Below are positions 53,714-62,614 of a stretch of 64,000 bases of DNA, one piece after another. A program made the translations under genes and the position numbers. This stretch comes from Dictyobacter vulcani (GTDB lineage Bacteria; Chloroflexota; Ktedonobacteria; Ktedonobacterales; Ktedonobacteraceae), in assembly GCF_008974265.1 (NCBI RefSeq), contig NZ_BKZW01000002.1, positions 1 to 64,000 of the forward strand, read 5' to 3'. Positions within the stretch are counted from its first letter, which is position 1. Each line of letters begins with the position of its first letter. A model generated the notes under the pieces. The model made no database searches. It saw only the letters and a list, made by a program, of their open reading frames with translations, and was not told the DNA's origin.

Positions 53714-54643
53714 ATGAAAAAATATGCTGGCTTAATGATATCTTTATTGGTCTGTATGATAGCAGTATCTTTTAGTGCCTGCGCTTCAGATGCACCTTCA
53801 GGTACTACGGCAAAGAAAGATCAACCATCTATTCCCAAAAGCTCATATACCCTCCAGCAAGTGTTCCAAAAAAGCTCAGATGCGATGAAAAAATTGCAAT
53901 CAGTGCACATCGAGTTGTCATCTCAAAGTAATAATCAAATGAGCAATGGCAAAACAACCAGCACCCTCAAAGGTTCCGGCGATGAAGTCCAGCCAGATCA
54001 ACAGCAATTTAAGTTAACCCTTAATTCATTCGAGCAAGCCATTCCAGTTGCAGAAGTAGTCAAAGGAGATAAAGTCTATATTCAAAATCCTGAAAAGAAA
54101 TGGTTTGTCACCAGCACCAAAACATATGCCAGTATGGCCGCTAATCCCTTCGCCGGAGTCACATTTGATCCGCAGGATCTGCTACCTGTCCTGTCACATA
54201 TCACGGTTCAGGATCATGATCTGGAAGCCGTCGATGGTCAGAACATGCGGCACATCACCGCGACAATGGATAAAGATGCGTTAAAACAAGTATTAACTGG
54301 CAGCACCCAGTTACAGAAAATTCAGGGACAACAGTACCTCCTGGCTTTGCTCGCCAGTGCAACTAAAGTACAATCCAGTATCGATGTCTGGATCGATGAA
54401 ACGAACTTTTATATGCACCGGGCCCAACTGAAAATCAACCTGCAAGCTGGCAACAATACATCGACACCTACCAGTACAGATACGGCGGCACCCACACCTG
54501 GAGCCAATGCCACCATTAGCGCCATGGATGTCAATACCACGCTCGATTGGAGTAAGTTTAATCAACCTGCCACAATTACCGCGCCTGCCGATGCCACGCC
54601 CGTTGATAATCCCGAAAGTATCTTTAACGTGGCCCGCCCATAA
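53714..54643 (+). CDS. LppX/LprG-like lipoprotein
   Basis: A 309-residue exported lipoprotein. The signal peptide ends in a lipobox FSAC with lipidated C23. The mature part is a beta-rich domain of the LppX_LprAFG-like type: VHIELSSQSNNQ, GDKVYIQNPEKKWF, HITATMDKDALK, IDVWIDETNFYMHRAQL. Such proteins bind lipids or glycolipids at the cell surface. A Thr/Pro-rich insert (about 250-268) precedes the last strands. AGGACG lies 9 nt before the ATG. It is monocistronic and convergent with the second exporter. Confidence 0.83.
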   Translation: MKKYAGLMISLLVCMIAVSFSACASDAPSGTTAKKDQPSIPKSSYTLQQVFQKSSDAMKKLQSVHIELSSQSNNQMSNGKTTSTLKGSGDEVQPDQQQFKLTLNSFEQAIPVAEVVKGDKVYIQNPEKKWFVTSTKTYASMAANPFAGVTFDPQDLLPVLSHITVQDHDLEAVDGQNMRHITATMDKDALKQVLTGSTQLQKIQGQQYLLALLASATKVQSSIDVWIDETNFYMHRAQLKINLQAGNNTSTPTSTDTAAPTPGANATISAMDVNTTLDWSKFNQPATITAPADATPVDNPESIFNVARP

Positions 54644-54661
54644 GCTGTTCTTAAAAAACAG

Positions 54662-56884
54662 TTAGTTACTTTTGATCTGACCACTCTCTAGCTGGCTTTG
54701 AATCAGGCTGGTGTAGAAGCCATTCATACTCAAGAGTTCGTGATGCGAACCGCGTTCAATAATCTGGCCTTGATCCAGCACCAGAATCTGGTCTGCATTG
54801 CGAATCGTGCTCAGACGATGAGCGATGATGATCTGTGTACAGGTCAAATCGCGTAAATTGCGCTCAACGGCAGCCTCGGTCACAACATCCAGGCTGCTGG
54901 TCGCTTCATCCAGCAACAAGATGGCTGGAGCCGTAGCGATAGCACGGGCCAGAGCCAGTCGCTGGCGCTGACCACCCGAGATGGCACTCCCACCCTCAGA
55001 GACAAAGGTCTCGTACTCCATGGGCATCTGCATCACATCATCATGCAAGGACGCGATTTGCGCGGACGTAATCACCCGCTCCATGTCCATGCCTGGATCA
55101 TTGAACGCGATATTCTGGCGCACAGAGCCACTAAAGATATTGGTTTCCTGCATCACCACGCCGAACTGGGAGCGCACCTGCTGATAATTCAGCGTACTCA
55201 GAGCAAGATCATCATAGAAGATCTCGCCATCAGTCGGCAGATAGAGTCCCAGCAACAACTTCCCCAGGGTGGTTTTGCCAGAGCCAGATTTGCCCACCAG
55301 CGCGATCTTCTGACCGGCGGCGATATTGAGATAGATCTGTTTGAGAATAGGCGCTGAATGCGGATCATACTGGAAAGAGACATTTGCCAGCCGTACATTG
55401 CCCAGCAAATGTGGTGGCGTTTGCACGGTCGTAGCATCCTGTTCTGGTGAAGCCGCCATCACATCCGAGATACGCTCAAGATGGGCCTGGACGTATTGCA
55501 GGGTCTGGGTACTGCTAATCAAAGAAGAGAGCGGTGAGAGAAAGGCAATCGCCAGCGCATTTAAGGCCAGCATCGTACCAGGACGCAGACTACCATTCAA
55601 GACCTGCACGGTGCCAACCCAGAGCAAGAGAAACGGGGCCAGCGCAGACAATGATCCCATCCCCGTCGAGACCACAGAAGAGATATAGTTGCGTCTGATG
55701 GCCACATTCATCTGCTCAAAAAAGAAATTCGACCAGGTACTACGAGCGCGCTGTTCGGCGCCGGCGGCCTTCAGCGACACAATCCCTTTGAGGACTTCAG
55801 AGAAGTATCCCTGCGCTTTACCGCTGGCGATCAGTTCGCGCCGCGCCAGATCACGTACAGGACGCGCAGTTCCAAGCAACAGGATCCCCTGAAACACGCC
55901 GATCAATACAACGATCAGGGCCAGAAATGGAGAGGCCAGCAAGAGGATGATAAAATAGACCAGCACAAACACACCGTCCAGAGCCGTGGAGATTAACTGG
56001 TTACCGATAGCATCGCGGATCACCAGATTGCTGCTCAAACGCGAGATAATATCACCGCTGGAGCGCTGTTGAAAGAAGCGCAACGGTAGCTTCAACAAAT
56101 GATCAAAGAAATTAAGCATCATCTCTATATCCAGCCGCGCCTGCAGATACGAGAGGACCGTGGCCCGTAATAAGGTCGTGACGGTCTGGGAAACAATGAT
56201 CAGCAACAGACCGATACTGACCAGGGTCAGGCCATCAAGCAGCCTGGCAGGGATAATCTGATCCACGACAATCTCAGTGAAAATGGGCACCACCAGGCCG
56301 AACGCCTGCAATAATAATGAAGCCAGCAAGATCTGTCCCATGACACCGGGCGCGAGGCGTAAATAACGCTGCGCATACGCACGCAGACTCAGATGCTGGC
56401 CTCTCGCATTTTCAGTCGAGAAAGCGGGTCCCGGTTCCAGCATAATAACAATGCCGGTAAAGCTACGATCAAACTCCTCCCCAGTCACACGGCGCCGACC
56501 AAGGGCAGGATCCACCAGTTGCACACTCTGCAACGACCACTGCTCAACAAGCAAAAAGTGATTAAATTCCCAGTGCACAATAGCGGGTAGCTTGATATGG
56601 CGAAAATTATTTTCCTGCAGAGAGATCGCCTTCACCTGCAAACCATAGGCCCGGGCAGACTTTATCAGGGCCAGCGCATTCAGGCCATCACGCCCCACAC
56701 CACAAAACTCGCGCATCTCAGTCACAGTCGTTTTACGGCCATAATAACTCAGGATCATCGCCAGGCAGGCAGCCCCACACTCGACCGCCTCCATCTGCTG
56801 CAACAAAGGGACGCGAAACGTATGTCCATGTTTTTTACCAGACTTCAAAATTGAAGCATCTACATCATCTGGTGTATTATTCAC
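54662..56884 (-). CDS. Peptidase-containing ABC exporter 2
   Basis: A 740-residue paralogue of the exporter at 16916-19183. The C39 domain has C36 (AVECGAACLAM), H109 and D125. A six-helix membrane domain and the ATPase (GKSGSGKTTLGKLLLG, ISGGQRQRLALARA, ILLLDEATSSLD) follow. All catalytic residues are present. Its ATG overlaps the stop of the upstream membrane-fusion-like gene by 4 bp (ATGA). No precursor with a double-glycine-type leader was found within several kilobases. It may serve a distant precursor or share those at 20-21 kb. Confidence 0.92.
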   Translation of the reverse strand: MNNTPDDVDASILKSGKKHGHTFRVPLLQQMEAVECGAACLAMILSYYGRKTTVTEMREFCGVGRDGLNALALIKSARAYGLQVKAISLQENNFRHIKLPAIVHWEFNHFLLVEQWSLQSVQLVDPALGRRRVTGEEFDRSFTGIVIMLEPGPAFSTENARGQHLSLRAYAQRYLRLAPGVMGQILLASLLLQAFGLVVPIFTEIVVDQIIPARLLDGLTLVSIGLLLIIVSQTVTTLLRATVLSYLQARLDIEMMLNFFDHLLKLPLRFFQQRSSGDIISRLSSNLVIRDAIGNQLISTALDGVFVLVYFIILLLASPFLALIVVLIGVFQGILLLGTARPVRDLARRELIASGKAQGYFSEVLKGIVSLKAAGAEQRARSTWSNFFFEQMNVAIRRNYISSVVSTGMGSLSALAPFLLLWVGTVQVLNGSLRPGTMLALNALAIAFLSPLSSLISSTQTLQYVQAHLERISDVMAASPEQDATTVQTPPHLLGNVRLANVSFQYDPHSAPILKQIYLNIAAGQKIALVGKSGSGKTTLGKLLLGLYLPTDGEIFYDDLALSTLNYQQVRSQFGVVMQETNIFSGSVRQNIAFNDPGMDMERVITSAQIASLHDDVMQMPMEYETFVSEGGSAISGGQRQRLALARAIATAPAILLLDEATSSLDVVTEAAVERNLRDLTCTQIIIAHRLSTIRNADQILVLDQGQIIERGSHHELLSMNGFYTSLIQSQLESGQIKSN

Positions 56885-57447
56885 TGATCATCCCCCACAA
56901 ACTGACCCACCCCGGGAATCAAAGCAAGCACGGGACGTGATCCCACTTGCAATCTGACCGTAATCACGCTCCCCGAAAAAGCTCGCAACGAAAAGCCCGG
57001 TGGAGTCATGAGCTTGACGACCACCGCAGGCTCTATCAGCACGCCCCAGGCCCTACTCCCTAACACAAAGTGTTGACGCGCCACACTCGGTGTAATCACC
57101 CGAGGACTCACCCATTCCAGCACCGTCGTAAAGGCCGGTCCACTATTTCCCAGTTGGACCTGTACAGTTTGTCCCACACGCATATGTGTTCGTTGAGCAG
57201 GCGACAAAAAAGCATACAATCCCTGATCGGTCTGGTCCGTTGATTGTCCCAGCACAATTCCTGAGCCCGTCGTAAAAACTGGAATCCGCCCAAACCAGGA
57301 AACCACCACGGCCACCAGCAGAATAGCCAGCACAATCCACAGATACAACGCTGTCCGCAATGAAATAAGGCGTGGCAGAACCGTTGTTTGATTTTGCTGC
57401 GCATAGTGCTCTAATGCGCGTTCACGATATGGAGGAAGCCCGGACAT
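56881..57447 (-). CDS. Short single-span membrane-fusion-like partner of exporter 2
   Basis: A 188-residue paralogue of the protein at 19187-19750. It has a basic start with a RERALEHYAQQNQTTVLPR segment (compare REEAIKQYKKRKDKTTLPR in the paralogue), one membrane span (about 33-53), and a strand-rich outside domain ending LALIPGVGQFVG (compare LSMLPGVGSIVG). The matching start and end define a conserved short adaptor family that travels with C39-ABC exporters here. Translationally coupled to the exporter. Confidence 0.75.
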   Translation of the reverse strand: MSGLPPYRERALEHYAQQNQTTVLPRLISLRTALYLWIVLAILLVAVVVSWFGRIPVFTTGSGIVLGQSTDQTDQGLYAFLSPAQRTHMRVGQTVQVQLGNSGPAFTTVLEWVSPRVITPSVARQHFVLGSRAWGVLIEPAVVVKLMTPPGFSLRAFSGSVITVRLQVGSRPVLALIPGVGQFVGDDQ

Positions 57448-57869
57448 AGCAGATTACTTTCTTCCATCACGTATCCCACGTATCCCACAACCGCTAAAAG
57501 TCAGAGGTGCGATTTTCTACATGTATAATCCCTCCATACATTAACGCACCTGCCCTGTTGTGTCAATAGAAATGCATATGGATATAGGGCAGCCAGTTTC
57601 TGTGGACATTATCACCCCTGATTGCATTCATGTTGAACCATACTTAAGAAAGTACGAAGAAAGTCGAACATAATTAGTGGTGAAGTAGATAGTGAGAAAA
57701 CCAGATGGTTGAAGGACATTAACAGTTCTATACATACTTTTTCGCATTACTATCACCTGAATATATTGGCTATAACAGACTATCCTATAGGTCGTCTGCA
57801 AGCTAAAAAAAATAGTTATTGTTCAGTTTTCTCTATATAAAGAACTGAACCTTAAGGAGGATTTTTACA
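57448..57869. other. Divergent gap before the DUF2795 gene
   Basis: About 420 bp of AT-rich DNA between divergent genes. Just before the DUF2795 gene a perfect 8-bp inverted repeat GTTCAGTT / AACTGAAC (57821-57828, 57843-57850) surrounds CTATATAA, either a leader hairpin or an operator over a -10 region. No small precursor gene with a Gly-Gly/Gly-Ala leader was found here. Confidence 0.5.
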
Positions 57870-58088
57870 ATGACAAAAGCAGATTCAACCAATATTGAAA
57901 CCTACTTAAAAGGCTTAAAGTTTCCAGTTCAGCGCGAAGAGATTGTGAATCTTGCCCGCAAACAAGGTGCCAATGAGCAGATTTGTCGTCAATTGAGCCA
58001 GCTACCCAATGTTCATTATCGTTCCATGAACGAAGTGAATCGCGATCTGTCCCTGGGTACCGGTTCAGGTCAGGCTGGTCGCAATTAG
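57870..58088 (+). CDS. DUF2795-domain small protein
   Basis: A 72-residue protein that nearly equals one DUF2795 domain: IETYLKGLKFPVQREEIVNLARKQGA, a short turn, then LSQLPNVHYRSMNEVNRDL, with a Gly-rich end. The domain is small and helical, common in Actinobacteria and Chloroflexi, and of unknown function. A strong AAGGAGG lies 9 nt before the ATG, and two terminators follow, which suggests high expression. Confidence 0.86.
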   Translation: MTKADSTNIETYLKGLKFPVQREEIVNLARKQGANEQICRQLSQLPNVHYRSMNEVNRDLSLGTGSGQAGRN

Positions 58089-58099
58089 CTTGCCTGCCA

Positions 58100-58188
58100 G
58101 GCAGATAGCGTGGAATGTGTCTATCAACCACGCTATCTGCCGAAGCACAAAAAAGAGTAGCTCCCAGGAGTTGCTCTTTTTTGTGCTT
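58100..58188 (+). terminator. Double terminator after the DUF2795 gene
   Basis: The first hairpin is a perfect 14-bp stem GGCAGATAGCGTGG / CCACGCTATCTGCC (58100-58141). Directly after it comes AAGCACAAAAAAGAG..CTCC paired with GGAG..CTCTTTTTTGTGCTT (58143-58188), whose right arm contains a T6 run. Confidence 0.8.
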
Positions 58189-58255
58189 GCGCCCCCTATC
58201 TGGGAGCGTCACGCTCAGCCACACGCGGGCACTAAAGTGCCCATCATTCCATGAG

Positions 58256-59461
58256 TTATCCCGAATTTTGAGAACGGACGTTCAACCCTTGATGGAAGGC
58301 TGTTGAGGGTTGAACATTCCAGGCAAATAAAAATACAGGTCGGATCTCTTGAAAGAAGCGGCTTAAAGCCCATCTGAGACGATAGATGGGAACTTTCGCT
58401 TCTTTCTGCTTTTTCCCTGTTCGATGACAATACTCACGGAAAATCCATGTAATGATATCTCTGTAATCATCATCTAAAAGATGCAAAAGCAATGAATGGA
58501 CGAGCGATATGATATGAAAAAACTTGTTACGCTTCTCCTTCTTCCAGATGCGAATCGTTTCAATCGCCAATTCACTCTTTTCATAGCGAAACACGGTTTC
58601 TACTTGCCATCTTCTGCAGTAGGCTTTGTAGATCTTCCATGCTTGCTCTTCCGTCTCAATGCATCGATTCGTCACTAAATACCATGGTTCTCCTCCTCTT
58701 CTTACAATCACAACCCATAATGTTTCTGAATAGGATGCATGTCGTACCTGCATCCAGGTAATCCCTGTCTTGCGATTCTCATGCTTTACTGCATCCCAAA
58801 TCATACGATGATCTCTTGATCTTTTCTTCTTTCCTAATTGACCTAATGAGTTCTCTTCCCCATTTTCATCAAAAAAATGATGCCCTTTCTTCCATCGAAT
58901 CACGAAATCAACGTGCCGCCTCCACATCATCTCTAACCATGGACCACCAGCGTATCCCCGATCAAACACGTGCAATACATTTCTTCCCCACTCCCTCGCT
59001 ACTTTCGCTAACATTTTTTCCTCTTCCTCTTTGGTCGTTTGAGCATCTGGACCTCTTCTACTCCAAAAGTCCATCATTGCCAGTGATGGCTTCCCTTTCT
59101 CTCCTACAACCACACACGCTGTCCACTCGTATCCTTGCACAATGATCGGTTTTCCTCCTGGCTGATTAAATATTCCCTTCCGCGATTTTTTTCGCCTTGC
59201 TGCTTTACTTGACCGAACTGCACACAAATCTTCTGCTTTTTGGCTCTCTGGCTTTTCTATCTCACTTCCGTCCCAAACGACGAGAATCTCCTCTCCCTCT
59301 CTCTTTAACTCTTCATATCGCTCTTGGGCCTGATTCCATTGGAAGATCCTGATCAGCTCTTCACTCCATTTTTCCGATGTGAGCAGGCGATGAATCCTCT
59401 TTTCTCCTGCTGTCGCTTGTCTCCCGCTGAGCATGGTTGACCCTAATTCGCTGACCATCAA
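58256..59461 (-). CDS. IS4-type transposase, main frame
   Basis: A frame of 401 codons with the IS4-family DDE fold: first Asp in VVWDGSE, second in HVFDRGYAGG, and the YREK signature Y-x2-R-x3-E-x6-K in AYCRRWQVETVFRYEK. Its last codons run into the left terminal repeat. The frame is open further upstream (LIRTIIEARNQSTGL), but the natural N-terminus is in another frame (see 59500-59655). The start used here is a TTG, and an ATG follows directly. The copy is probably damaged. Confidence 0.85.
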   Translation of the reverse strand: MMVSELGSTMLSGRQATAGEKRIHRLLTSEKWSEELIRIFQWNQAQERYEELKREGEEILVVWDGSEIEKPESQKAEDLCAVRSSKAARRKKSRKGIFNQPGGKPIIVQGYEWTACVVVGEKGKPSLAMMDFWSRRGPDAQTTKEEEEKMLAKVAREWGRNVLHVFDRGYAGGPWLEMMWRRHVDFVIRWKKGHHFFDENGEENSLGQLGKKKRSRDHRMIWDAVKHENRKTGITWMQVRHASYSETLWVVIVRRGGEPWYLVTNRCIETEEQAWKIYKAYCRRWQVETVFRYEKSELAIETIRIWKKEKRNKFFHIISLVHSLLLHLLDDDYRDIITWIFREYCHRTGKKQKEAKVPIYRLRWALSRFFQEIRPVFLFAWNVQPSTAFHQGLNVRSQNSG

Positions 59462-59499
59462 TCCTGTTGACTGATTTCTAGCTTCGATAATGGTTCGGA

Positions 59500-59655
59500 T
59501 CAGCTGGAGAATGTCCGCACTAACCGCTTATCCACATACGCGTCTAGCGGCCTGGCAAGCGGCTCCAGATATTCTTCCATCAAGCTGGTAACTCGCTGCA
59601 ATTTTTCCTGCGCCTCTTGCCGCTTTGTTCCTGCTATGGCATACTTGAGTGACAT
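59500..59655 (-). pseudogene. IS4-type transposase N-terminus, frameshifted
   Basis: A frame of 51 codons starting at ATG 59655 (SLKYAIAGTKRQEAQEKL .. LDAYVDKRLVRTFSS), ending in TGA. Adding one base at TTCTCC would give VRTFLQLIRTIIEARNQ, joining smoothly to the main transposase frame. No slippery heptamer is present at the junction, so this looks like an inactivating one-base loss and not programmed frameshifting. Confidence 0.65.
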
Positions 59656-59786
59656 CGATGTTCAAAGACCTCCTGCTTGCGTTTTTTTTTGGTAGTGCAA
59701 GTATAATTCAGGAGGTCTTTGTTTTCTTCTTTTCACCCCTTTTTTCTTACTCGAACACATGTTCTCAAAATTCGGGATAACTCATG

Positions 59787-60118
59787 ATATTTTGAGTGCC
59801 AAAGGCGCGAAGTTCCAACGAGTAAGATCTCGATAGTATGAGCTTTAGTTATATATTTATGCAAAATTTATGATGGCAATTTCTAGTAATAAAAACAATC
59901 AGAATAATCTCATAAATCAATAAGAAGTAAAACAAAATTTTGTCAAAGATGAATTTTCCGTGCCAAAAAGGGCTGAAAGTTGTAACCTCAAGAGACTTTT
60001 TTTGTGTTCTCTCTGGTAGAGGTCAAAAAATTTGGCTATAATATGATCCTCAGAGATGGATTAATGCCAATCTTAGCAATAATTCCGGATCATTCTATCC
60101 AAGGGAGGATTCCTTCTT
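59787..60118 (+). promoter_or_regulatory. Upstream region of the sugar ABC importer
   Basis: About 330 bp of AT-rich DNA. GGCTATAATATG (TATAAT at 60037-60042) is a good -10 candidate. The hexamer 17 bp upstream (TGGTAG) is a poor -35, so activation may be needed. AAGGGAGG lies 9-10 nt before the binding-protein ATG. No clear operator palindrome was seen. Confidence 0.45.
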
Positions 60119-61477
60119 ATGATTCATGAGCAACGTCAAGCTCTCGATGAAATGATTGTCAAAATGCGCTCAGGCCGCCTGACACGCCGCAGTTTTATGC
60201 AGCGTGCCGCAGTAATTGGCCTGAGCAGTTCTGCTGCGGTTTCGTTACTTGAAGCCTGTGGTGGTAGTTCAAACAGCACTGGTGGAAATGGCGCTGCAAC
60301 CAATATTGTCTGGCAGAGTGATAACGATACCACGCACACTTATGAAGGTATCGTTAATAAATTCAACAGTACAGTTGGTAAGCAAAAAGGTATCCACGTT
60401 CAGTGGATCCAGGGACCAACACAAACACAGGATATGTTAACCAAATATAATAACATGTTCCGTGCCCGTAGCCACAGTAACGATATTATCTCTCTCGACA
60501 TCGTGTATCCAGCCCAGTTTGCTGAGCAGCAATGGACTGTGCCGATCGACGAAAGCAAATGGCCATCCAGCGAGCGCGCCAAATATCTTCAGGGTCCAAT
60601 CAAAGGTTGTACGTACAATGGTAAGCTGTGGGCAGCCCCATTCCGAACCGACCTTGGTCTGCTCTACTACCGCAAAGACCTCGTTCCTACCCCACCTCAA
60701 ACCTGGGATGAACTGACAAAATCCGCTGCCAGCGTCTCACCATCCAAAGTGAAATATGGCTATGTCTGGCAGGGTTCACAGTATGAAGGCCTGGTCTGTG
60801 ACTTTGTTGAGGTTCTCTATGGTTTCGGCGGCTCCGTACTGGATGCCAATGACGCCACCAAAGTAACCATCAATAGCCCACAGGCGTTACAAGCTCTAAC
60901 CACGATGACCAGCTGGGTCGGTGGCATTTCACCAGCCGCCATCACCACCTACACCGAGGATCTGTCACTGGCAGCCTGGGAGCAGGGCAATGCGGCTTAT
61001 ATGCGTAACTGGCCATATGCCTATGTAAAGAGCAATAACGCACAGGAATCCAAGATTCCGAACAAGTTCGATATTGCTTCATTGCCACATGGTGGTTCTG
61101 AGGCCAATGGCCACTCAGCTATCGGTGGTTGGAATATGGCCATCAATGCATACTCACAGCAGCAGGATGCCAGCTGGGAATTCATTAAATACGCCTTGAG
61201 CCCTGAGTCTCAGAAGGCTGCGGCAATTGGTGCCAGCTACACAGTTACATTGCAGAGCGTCTATGACGATCCCGATGTACTGGCCAAAGTACCTCTGTTT
61301 GGCAAGCTGAAACCAATTCTGCAAAACGCCCTGCCACGTCCTGTTTCACCAAAATATGTTGATGTCTCGGATGCAATCCAGCGCAACATCTACAAGGCCC
61401 TCAAAAAGGATGCAAGTCCTGCTGATGCTTTGAAACAGCTTGAATCTGACCTGCAAAAAGTAGTAGGCTCCAAGTAA
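60119..61477 (+). CDS. Sugar ABC transporter substrate-binding lipoprotein
   Basis: A 452-residue family 1 extracellular solute-binding protein. A twin-arginine start (TRRSFM, R23-R24) leads to a hydrophobic stretch and a lipobox LEAC with C47, then a Gly/Ser linker. The mature part follows maltose/trehalose-type binding proteins (DIISLDIVYPAQFAEQQW, LWAAPFRTDLGLLYYRKDL, PQTWDELTKSA, GGWNMAINAYSQQQDASWEFIKY). Substrate is probably an oligosaccharide such as trehalose or maltose (ThuE/LpqY-like). First gene of a three-gene importer operon. Confidence 0.92.
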   Translation: MIHEQRQALDEMIVKMRSGRLTRRSFMQRAAVIGLSSSAAVSLLEACGGSSNSTGGNGAATNIVWQSDNDTTHTYEGIVNKFNSTVGKQKGIHVQWIQGPTQTQDMLTKYNNMFRARSHSNDIISLDIVYPAQFAEQQWTVPIDESKWPSSERAKYLQGPIKGCTYNGKLWAAPFRTDLGLLYYRKDLVPTPPQTWDELTKSAASVSPSKVKYGYVWQGSQYEGLVCDFVEVLYGFGGSVLDANDATKVTINSPQALQALTTMTSWVGGISPAAITTYTEDLSLAAWEQGNAAYMRNWPYAYVKSNNAQESKIPNKFDIASLPHGGSEANGHSAIGGWNMAINAYSQQQDASWEFIKYALSPESQKAAAIGASYTVTLQSVYDDPDVLAKVPLFGKLKPILQNALPRPVSPKYVDVSDAIQRNIYKALKKDASPADALKQLESDLQKVVGSK

Positions 61478-61635
61478 TTTTTTTCTTAAACTGCCAGTGA
61501 GGTTTAAACAAACTTCACTGGCACGTTTATCAGTGAAACTGAACTTCTAGTGACAAACGAAAAATAGCAGGCACCTGTTAGCAATGATGTTCTACCGCCT
61601 CTATTATCTTTTTTGAAGTAAAGCGAAAGAGAATT

Positions 61636-62565
61636 ATGGCAACACAACAAGCTGAAGTAAGCACCAGAAAAAAACCAACGCGACGAGGGGGTAATAAAGA
61701 TGGCAGTGGAATCATGCCATACATATTGGTGCTTCCAACGATTTTGCTTATCCTGGTGGTCGCAGTCTATCCAATGCTGGATTCTTTGCGTATCAGCCTT
61801 CTTAGTAATCCCTTCCTCCCCTCACCAGGCTTTGTAGGTCTGGACAACTATACGAAAGTCCTTACAGACTCCGTCTTTCAGAATTCGATTTTGAATACGG
61901 TTATTTTCACCGTAGTCAGCGTGGCCCTCGAAACCATCTTTGGTCTGGGCATCGCCTTATTGATCAACAAAACCTTCCCTGGTCGTGGTCTGGTGCGTGC
62001 AGCTATTTTGGTACCCTGGGCCTTCCCAACCGTCGTCTCAGCCCAGATGTGGTTTCTGATGTATAATGACCAGACAGGTATCATCACGTTTATCCTGCAA
62101 TGGATGCACCTGCTCAAACCTGGCGACACACTGATTGGTAGTCCCAGTGGTGTCATTATTGCCGCATTGATTACAGACGTCTGGAAAACCACACCATTTA
62201 TGGCCCTCTTGATCCTGGCAGGCCTGCAGGTTATTCCCGATGAACTCTATGAAGCCGCCGGTGTAGATGGAAGTACACGCTGGCAATCCTTCTGGCGTAT
62301 CACCCTTCCATTGCTGCGTGATTCCATGATCATCGCCCTGATGTTCCGTACCCTGGATGCCCTGCGCGTCTTTGACCTGTTCTATGTCTTCGGCAAACGC
62401 TCAGTACAGTCCATGTCAACCTATGCCAACTACTTTATGTTTGGTGGCACAACCAGCGATTTCACGCCCGGTGTAGCAGCCGCAGTCATCGTCTTCCTCT
62501 TTGGTATTGTCATCAGTCTGATTTATGTTTCGCTGATGGGTAATACCTTAAAACGAGTGAGTTAA
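61636..62565 (+). CDS. Sugar ABC transporter permease (MalF/ThuF-like)
   Basis: A 309-residue membrane protein with six spans. The ABC importer EAA loop is EAAGVDGSTRWQSFWRITLPLL. The N-terminal span starts after a basic tail (RKKPTRRGGNK), then MLDSLRISLLSNPFL and FVGLDNYTKVL, typical of MalF/UgpA-type permeases. It lies 158 bp after the binding protein and 49 bp before the partner permease. GAAAGAGAA precedes the ATG. The role is the inner-membrane channel with the next gene product. Confidence 0.92.
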   Translation: MATQQAEVSTRKKPTRRGGNKDGSGIMPYILVLPTILLILVVAVYPMLDSLRISLLSNPFLPSPGFVGLDNYTKVLTDSVFQNSILNTVIFTVVSVALETIFGLGIALLINKTFPGRGLVRAAILVPWAFPTVVSAQMWFLMYNDQTGIITFILQWMHLLKPGDTLIGSPSGVIIAALITDVWKTTPFMALLILAGLQVIPDELYEAAGVDGSTRWQSFWRITLPLLRDSMIIALMFRTLDALRVFDLFYVFGKRSVQSMSTYANYFMFGGTTSDFTPGVAAAVIVFLFGIVISLIYVSLMGNTLKRVS

Positions 62566-62614
62566 AGATGTTTATAGATAACCAGAACATACTTTCAGGA
62601 GAGGACGAGAGACA

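Larger units (their letters stand above)
58250..59786 (-). mobile_element. IS4-type insertion sequence
   Basis: A 1.54-kb element with perfect 26-bp terminal inverted repeats (58250-58275 and 59761-59786, outer part CATGAGTTATCCCGAATTTT). It encodes a transposase on the minus strand. A hairpin near the 5' end (CAAAGACCTCCTG at 59663-59675, CAGGAGGTCTTTG at 59709-59721) probably blocks outside read-through. No clear target duplication was found. The right terminal repeat forms the last codons of the transposase. Confidence 0.88.

Noticed and set aside
53519-58243. CACTAAAGTGCCCAT occurring at about 53.52 kb and 58.23 kb as a possible shared site
   Set aside because: Only 15 bp and two occurrences. 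No further structure ties them together.
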